DNA from: Metellina segmentata
Taxonomy: Eukaryota; Arthropoda; Arachnida; Araneae; Tetragnathidae
Direction of reading: 5' to 3'
DNA: 64,000 bases
Assembly (NCBI GenBank): GCA_947359465.1
Contig: OX375872.1
Span: forward strand, 85,695,819 to 85,759,818
Positions 58,601 to 64,000 of this stretch are shown here, piece by piece (position 1 is the first letter of the stretch; every line of letters begins with the position of its first letter). The notes beneath the pieces are model-generated. The model did not search any database. It was given only the letters and a program-made list of their open reading frames with translations, and was not told where the DNA came from. A program made the position numbers and the translations under genes.

Positions 58601-59549
58601 AAAATATTGTATCCAGAGCTATATTTCTAAATAGGCTGGGTTAACTTCAGTCAAAAAGAAAAAAAAAATATTTTGCAACCAAAAAATACTTGTAACAAAA
58701 TTTTCAGTAAAATAACAGATTAAATGTAATAAAATCTAACAGATAAATATTGTCTGATGTTAGAAAAAGTCAGTTGTCATCAAATTGGGAATAGGCATGC
58801 AAGTTTTTTTATACGAAACAAGTCAATTTAGGCGATGATTGCAGCTGAGCAAAAAATATTGTTTACTTAGGGTGAATAGTTTATTTTAAGAAATAAACAC
58901 ATCTTAATCTTTACAGAATAAAAACAGAAATTTGTATCAAATAAGAAACAAAAAAAAAATCTACATGATTTAAGAAACTTGTTCAACATGAAATACTATG
59001 TCCACAACATTGAACCCTTCTGTAACATTTTTAAATAAAAAGGATCACAGCACAAAAATTATTAGTTCATTAGGCCAAAAAAAAAATTGTTTGTTTCCTG
59101 TAACCCGACCGACCCTGAAATTACAATACAAAAATTCCGACCCTAAAGTTGTTTTTAGCCTTTAAAAAAAATTTAATTTAAATAAATTTAAAAAAAAACA
59201 AGTTTTTTAAACGATTAATTGATTACGATGTCACAGCGATCATAATCGATTAATATATTATCGAACATATTGACCCACAAAAATAAATATACCCAGGTAT
59301 TTTACATCACTGTTCACACCTTGATCAATTTTAAAAACTCAGATAATACATATTTCCTTTTGCGTATTTGGTAAAAATATTTAGCAAAAATAAAAACTTT
59401 TTCCTACCTACCGACGCTAATATTTTTGCTTGTGTTACAGGATACAAACCTTTTTTTTTTTTTGGCTTTATGTAAAGTGTATACATTACTTTTTGTCCTC
59501 CAATATGAGGTGAACCAGACAGGTCAACAGGTGCATTACTATTACTCAT
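55426..59549 (-). CDS. SFR1: SFR1/MEI5 homolog, SWI5-dependent recombination repair protein
   Basis: Three exons on the minus strand, 59490-59549, 58010-58324 and 55426-55608, join in phase 0 to a 185-residue protein with a stop. Seen: MSSSLKERLKR near the N terminus matches human SFR1 SATLRERLRK; a coiled-coil segment ends NEERLRKLKLVQQH, matching DLLRRLKLVK; the last exon has IQKWL, matching IKKW, then a helix and an acidic Phe-containing end like the human one. Known: SFR1 pairs with SWI5 through this coiled coil and stimulates RAD51 strand exchange in the nucleus. Human SFR1 has 245 residues; the middle linker is shorter here. The start is less sure: an acceptor-like ttttag lies just upstream of the first ATG, so a further 5' exon may exist. 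Intron 2 holds a Tc1-like element and SINE sequence. Confidence 0.82.
55961..56861 (+). mobile_element. Degenerate Tc1-like element, SFR1 intron 2
   Basis: The left end CATCATGGACAAAAGTATCC (then GGACACC) is roughly mirrored at 56832-56861. On the plus strand, MGRQHELRDFERL is the typical start. LEWPLQSPDLN-like sequence followed by IxHLWDELQW (near 56590-56650) carries the third catalytic residue, and the frame for PVETYQQLLDSSPNRVATVF ends near 56790. Frames are broken and the middle is deleted. Confidence 0.85.
57560..57830. repeat. tRNA-like SINE head followed by a reversed SINE tail
   Basis: ACTGGTATAGTGGTAATAGC and then GGTCAAAGATTTAAATCTC look like A and B boxes in plus orientation. 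Further on, GTATTTTTAATTACATCACA with GGAGCAACACAACGGGCTAT is the shared tail in the opposite direction. Two insertions or a rearrangement explain this better than one element. It lies in SFR1 intron 2. Confidence 0.65.
58010..58324 (-). CDS. SFR1: SFR1 exon with RLRKLKLV coiled coil
   Basis: The acceptor is aatttcag|ATG and the donor AAG|gtaaaa, 105 codons. It holds the conserved LKERLKR motif, a Ser/Pro-rich linker (SPLSKPASPYLPSPTTK) and the C-terminal coiled coil. The ATG at 58324 sits at the exon border and could itself be the start in a transcript without the upstream exon, as human SFR1 also has Met at this place. Confidence 0.85.
59212..59254. repeat. Short imperfect inverted repeat
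   Basis: ATTAATTGATTACGAT (59214-59229) and ATCATAATCGATTAAT (59239-59254) are inverse copies with two mismatches and a 9-base spacer. It lies in SFR1 intron 1. The AT content makes a chance origin possible. Confidence 0.45.
59490..59549 (-). CDS. SFR1: SFR1 first recognised exon
   Basis: It encodes MSNSNAPVDLSGSPHIGGQK and ends at a donor AAA|gtaatg, phase 0. A sequence ttttag|GTTCCTAGA precedes the ATG, so this may be the second exon of the transcript with the start inside it. The residues are not conserved enough to confirm it by homology; the call rests on position, phase and splice sites. Confidence 0.55.
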
Positions 59550-59599
59550 TCTAGGAACCTAAAATATTTCAAACTGAAAATTTGATTTGGAAGAACAAT

Positions 59600-62210
59600 T
59601 TTATCTATTGATCCCTACAAACCAGCATGCACTAGAGCAACATTAATTTTTCACATTATGTAATCCCCTTCAAACAAAATTAATTAATCCAGTGTTATAA
59701 TACATGTTACTGATTAAATGAGAAATTGAAATTAACTGTTATTCTCAAACATACATGAAAAAAGTACAATGCTCTCTTCCACTCGTCTTAAGCAAATAAT
59801 AAAAACTGTGATTCTGTCAAGTTTTCAGAAGCAAAATTGCAGACAATGAGCAAATTTTAGTTCTAATAAGCAATTAATTTTTATATAGAAAAAAGCTGCA
59901 AGATATTAGACATGTATAGATCGATGAAAGTGAATTAGTCAAGTACAGCACTTAAAATAATTCATTCACAAATTTTTAACAATAAAAAAAAAACCAGCAA
60001 AACAAAAATTTCCTTTTGGATAAATAAAATATATTAAATTGAGTGCCCTCATCAATAAATCAAATAAAAATAAATCCCCAGACAAGGAATGATCCAAATC
60101 ATTGTAAAATTATCATTTAATAAAATATCAAGATCATTGCTTATGGGTGTTCCTCATTATCTATGGGCAAATGCAGCCCTTCGTTGATTTAAGTTTGAAA
60201 ATTTCAATCTGTTCACGAACCTTGTTAAATTGACTAAGTTAAGTGTGAAAGAGGATCAAGTAGTGCAAATGCAGCACAAATTTACATCCATAGTTGAATT
60301 TTGGAAAATCATGCCAGAAGCAACACTTAAAGAAAGCTGCTTGCCATCTAATTTCAATTTTTGGTACACCATGTTGCTGTGAATCTTTGAACTCAACAAT
60401 GAAGTTCAAATATCATTCACAGTTGACCATAAATTTTATGTTTTATAATTTAAATTTAGAAATAATTATTTTGTATTTTCTTTCTTTTAACTATATTTTC
60501 TTATGTGTACTTTACATAGCACATTGTCTAGCACTTAAGACTTGTGTAGAATATATAACTATATAAATTAAAATTTGTGCTATATAACTATGCCCACCTC
60601 TGATATATGTAGTCAATTAAACTCTTAAAACACCTATTGGTAGATAAATTTCAAACTTCAATTGAACAAACTTGGAAAAAGAAAGCTTGATTCATGTATG
60701 GGTCATTCCATGTGAAATGAGCAAAAATAAGAAAAAAATCTCAAGTTGTGGGATGATCGATTTTCATAAAATTCTATATTTTTGTTTCTCAAAATTACTT
60801 AAAGTAGACAAACTATGTGTTTTTTTCTTTTTTTTTTGAAATAGGAAATTTTTATTATTATTCATTCAGAAATAACAATTTTAAACATCATATTTAATCT
60901 AAAAATTGGTTTTAAAAAAATGAAAAACTTTCAATTTTGACAGAATTGAAAAGTTTGTGGCCTAAAAAGGAATTAAAAGGCATCATTTAAATTCGTGCAA
61001 GTTATAGTGCTAGGAATGATAAATTGTTGCTGAAGCTTGGAAGTAGTTTTTTATTTCCTTCACCTTTAAAATAGCAATGAAAATTACAAATGACAATTTT
61101 CCACTCTAAACAGGCATACAAAATGAAATGAAGAAAAGCTCTGACTAAAACATTTTAGAAGAATCTAGTTTGATGTTTATTGTAAAAAGATATTAGAGAT
61201 TCCCCTTTGAAACCAAAAGCAACAGTAATAAAATCGATAACACTTAAAAATTTGGTAGTCCAGTTGATTAATTGACAATTGTAAGTTTTGTCGCCAAATG
61301 ACTATACCTACTACGGGTTACCACATTCCAAAATTTTAATCATTACTGGTGATAATTATTATCAACAATCATAAGATTTACTTATCTATTTCATGCATAT
61401 TATACGAGTTTCAAAAATGAAATACAACGAAACCCCAAATCAACAATGAAATACCTAAGTAAATTATAAAAGCAGAGCATCAAATTATTACTTAAAAATG
61501 TTTAAACTTATGCTTCATGGACATAGTAACAACTTTTATTTGATTATCTCTCTGAATTCAAAATCCGATAATGGCATCTTGTTCAATTTTGCAGCATTTG
61601 CTGAAATTGAAATCTAGACCAGTGCTGCTGAAATCTTAACTTCTTTCACTAGTGATTGTGATAAATATGGAACAAATTTGTGATGTATAATTTGGAATCG
61701 GGGATTTAACAATGATGATTAAGAGTGCCCATAAAAGCTGCTGCCATTTCATTAAACTTTTATCAAAATTGAGACTCAATTTGAATGATATCAGCTGAAG
61801 TCACGTAAAAAAACTTGCTGTTTATCTATTAAGCAATGAAAATTTCCATTTCCGTCAGTCACAGGTGCATTATCAATTTTACTGGGGTTTACTTGAAAAA
61901 TAATAGCAAAATTTACTTTTGCAGTTGACATAATTTTCTGTCCTTTTCTCTTGCTAAATTGCAAAGATAGCATTATGTTTCTTTTGAGCCATGCAACAAT
62001 AAAGGATCATCAATTGATTTTGCTAAAGCAAAATACTTAGCAACAAAAATTTGCTGGAAAATATTTTACTTATTGATTATTTTGAATATAAAACTATTGT
62101 AGTTTTTATAATGGTTCTGTTTGATTGAGTTTCAAGAGCCATGTTTTGCATAGCCATGCGCTTCTGTTTCACATCCAGTTTGGAAAGATTATGTTCTGTG
62201 CTATAGCAAT
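59600..62210. other. No recognisable gene
   Basis: AT-rich sequence upstream of SFR1. A possible SINE-tail remnant (ACTAGAGCAACATTAA) is at 59632. The frames at 60294-60566 and 61791-61973 have no homology I recognise. Any further 5' exon or promoter of SFR1 would lie here, but none is visible. Confidence 0.35.
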
Positions 62211-62214
62211 GGTT

Positions 62215-62390
62215 GGATTAGGGTTTTTGGCAGAAGGGCCATATTAAGGCCAAACTAAGTCAACGTCAAGTAACGGACATACATACCCGAGGAAAATTTC
62301 TGACACAGTAGATAGAGAAACACACAAATACACCCAGGAATCAAACCTGTGCTGTTTACAACTTGTAGGTTGTTAATGTAAAGGGCAAAA
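62215..62390 (-). repeat. Second SINE family, copy 2
   Basis: Read on the minus strand it contains GGTTTGATTCCTGGGTG, a good B box, then a Thr/Ser-like non-tRNA body with TTACTTGACGTTGACTTAG. The copy at 47340-47490 shares the far end. It is unrelated to the first SINE family by tail sequence. Confidence 0.55.
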
Positions 62391-62979
62391 ACAATGGTCA
62401 ATAACGACCCAAGAAATTAGAAATTTTCTATCTCCTATTACGGCAATTAAAATATGCGCCAAATTAGAATAAAACTAAAACCATTCAAGTGTGGATGAAA
62501 AAGCTGTAAATTTCTTTTGATGAGTGAAGACTCAAATTTAAAAAAACATCCGGATGGTTATTCCACAATAGTTTGGCAAAAACAGAGTTTCCGCTTCAAC
62601 TGGAATCGAAAAATTGGCAGATTGTAAATCCTTTGAAGAACCACACCAAAAATATACATCCAAAAGCATATATTTCAGTAAATATTGTGAAACATTAATT
62701 CCACACAAAATAGAAGTAAACACGTTTAAAAGTACTTGACAGAATCAAATGAACGTGAAATTGAACAAAAGTTTTGAGTTAAAAAATCACACTGATTACT
62801 TCAAACTAATTTCCAGTTAATTTTACAATCCCATGACCAGCATCTCTCGCGCGCAAATTTAAATCTTAGAATCATGAAACTTAGCAAAACAAAAACAGTG
62901 TGTAATGTAGGTTTTGTCCTCTAGCGCTGTGGCAATTTTCTGTTTGTGTGCAGGATTTGTTATTTCTATTCTTTTTCTA

Positions 62980-63170
62980 ATCGTTGGGTTGGTGTGGAAG
63001 TTTGGAGAGTGGGGTGCCAGATCAGGTGTTACTTCGTCATCTGACAGTGGTTCAAAATTGCGAAATGTTGTCTTCGAATCTTTGCCTTTAGGGATTGATC
63101 CCGGACCGTCGTCAATAGCCCGTTGCGTTACTATAGCATGACGTTAATAAAATTACTTTACCTTACCAAT
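62980..63170 (+). repeat. SINE, 5'-truncated
   Basis: GTTGGTGTGGAAGTTTGGAG, GTTCAAAATTGCGAAATG and GGGATTGATCCCGGACCG, then the tail GTTACTATAGCATGACGTTA. Same family and orientation as the copy at 4805-5095. The frame at 62914-63141 runs through it and is chance. Confidence 0.75.
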
Positions 63171-63171
63171 A

Positions 63172-63400
63172 ACCGGATGTTTTGATCCAGTGTGACGTTA
63201 ATTAAAATACCTACCTACCTACATACCTTTTGCTTAAAACGTCATAGAAAACAATTTCAAGAAAGAAAATCTTTATTTGTTATTAATATGGTATTGTTAT
63301 TTATATGGTTTGGATCTTACCTTTCGGGGTTGATCCCGGGCAGTCAATAAAAGTACATTGTGTTGTTCCAATGCTACAACCAATAATCTATATTCCGGAG
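63172..63400 (+). repeat. Two further SINE tail fragments
   Basis: A solo tail lies at 63180-63225 (GATCCAGTGTGACGTTAATT). A second piece is at 63310-63385, with GGATCTTACCTTTCGGGGTT, GATCCCGGGCAG and TGTGTTGTTCCAATGC. The copies are diverged, so several separate insertions are likely. Confidence 0.65.
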
Positions 63401-63404
63401 GTAA

Positions 63405-63482
63405 GCGGCCGACCGACTGGTATAGTGGTTAAGGTGTTAGCTATACCAGTTGGTCGGCTATACCAGTTGTTGTGGTTAAGGT
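63405..63482 (+). repeat. SINE tRNA-like heads, duplicated
   Basis: GACCGACTGGTATAGTGGTT, then AAGGTGTTAGC occurs twice, with a short inverted GCTATACCAGTTGGTCGGC between. This is an A-box-like head without a B box, cut off by the piggyBac end at 63484. Confidence 0.55.
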
Positions 63483-63483
63483 G

Positions 63484-64000
63484 TTAGCCCATTGACGACC
63501 GCACTACTTTTCGCTTGAAGGAAATGAACAAAATCATTTTTTAGACGTATTAGAGTCTAATTAAGACAAAAAAAAGTCACACGAAAAAAAAAATTTATTT
63601 GTATAAAAGATACAAAATGTTGCGAAAACGCAACGTCAGTCAAAACCGACTACTTTTGGGAAATATGTAAATTTTTGAAGCACTTGCTATGTAACGGCAC
63701 ATTACATTTTTTACATACAGTTATTGTTTGGCTACTACAGTTTTAGCATCTTTTTCTTTGGTTTGTTGGATAGTTCTCGATAATATGACTTTTGGGGTCC
63801 CTGGCCACCGCCATTTCTTTCCCTTTACTTGCACTCTATACATTGCAACGAAATTATCAAGCAGGTGGTCCACCCTAGAGTGCCTATATAATAAGATTGG
63901 CGACAAGGGACCAAATTTGGCCCAATGCACATGCGCGGCAGCCATTTTTCTACCAGAATCGGTTGCTGGGCGAATATGTTTCTTCCATCGGTTTTCCACA
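63484..64000 (-). mobile_element. piggyBac element, 3' part, runs off the window
   Basis: The left end TTAGCCCATTGACGACCGCA resembles a piggyBac terminus (TTAACCC), with one base changed in the target. On the minus strand from 63999 to 63721, the frame includes HSRVDHLLDNFVAMYRVQVK and GKKWRWP. This matches the piggyBac region VDxLDxxxxxYRVxxKxKKWxWP near the last catalytic Asp. It ends at a stop at 63721. The N-terminal part lies outside the window, so its integrity cannot be judged. Confidence 0.82.

Noticed and set aside
16499..60720. GGGTCATTCCAT phrase at about 16502 and 60700 as a shared repeat
   Set aside because: Only about 12 bases match; too short to support a family from this window alone.

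Overview
This is an AT-rich eukaryotic nuclear window. It holds two spliced protein-coding genes with arthropod-style gene structure, set in dense and mostly degenerate transposon sequence. The transposons (many Tc1/mariner families, hAT, piggyBac, Helitrons, tRNA-derived SINEs) and the single FMR1/FXR-type gene fit an arthropod. A chelicerate such as a spider is my guess, from general knowledge only. Nothing looks prokaryotic, and I found no operon, CRISPR array, rRNA or functional tRNA gene.

Gene 1 (+ strand, 16795-44298) is an ortholog of the fragile X family (FMR1/FXR). I can join 14 coding exons, all with GT/AG borders and compatible phases, into one uninterrupted 600-residue protein. 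It has tandem Tudor domains, KH0, KH1, KH2, a nuclear-export-like segment, a short RGG box and an Arg/Lys-rich C-terminal cluster. Gene 2 (- strand, 55426-59549) is an ortholog of SFR1 (MEI5), the SWI5 partner in RAD51-dependent recombination. It has three coding exons and about 185 residues. The two genes converge and are about 11 kb apart.

Layout. 0-6 kb: degenerate Tc1 fragments, SINEs, a tandem 0.3 kb repeat and a family with CGAGATATCTCG palindromes. 6-9.5 kb: nothing recognisable apart from one SINE tail. 9.5-15 kb: Helitrons of two 3'-hairpin types and a GC-rich patch. 15.4-16.2 kb: an internally deleted mariner. 16.8-44.3 kb: the FMR1/FXR gene, whose introns hold a hairpin MITE (intron 2), two Tc1-like elements (intron 4), a piggyBac next to Helitron sequence (intron 6), a TTAA-flanked Kolobok-like element plus a Helitron and a Tc1-like element (intron 8), and a complete small Helitron (intron 13). 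44.3-55.4 kb: probable 3' UTR, a hAT MITE with a perfect 8-bp duplication, a Tc1-like element, and a 3.25 kb hAT element with perfect 8-bp duplication and a Helitron nested inside it. 55.4-59.6 kb: SFR1, with a Tc1-like element and SINE sequence in its second intron. 59.6-64 kb: low-information sequence, SINEs, and a piggyBac element running off the right edge.

I see no functional link between the two genes; one regulates mRNA translation and the other DNA repair. No clearly new biological system is visible. The strongest unusual items are the repeated SINE tail module (12 copies), the nested and duplication-flanked transposons, and the FXR-like C terminus of the single-copy FMR1-family gene.
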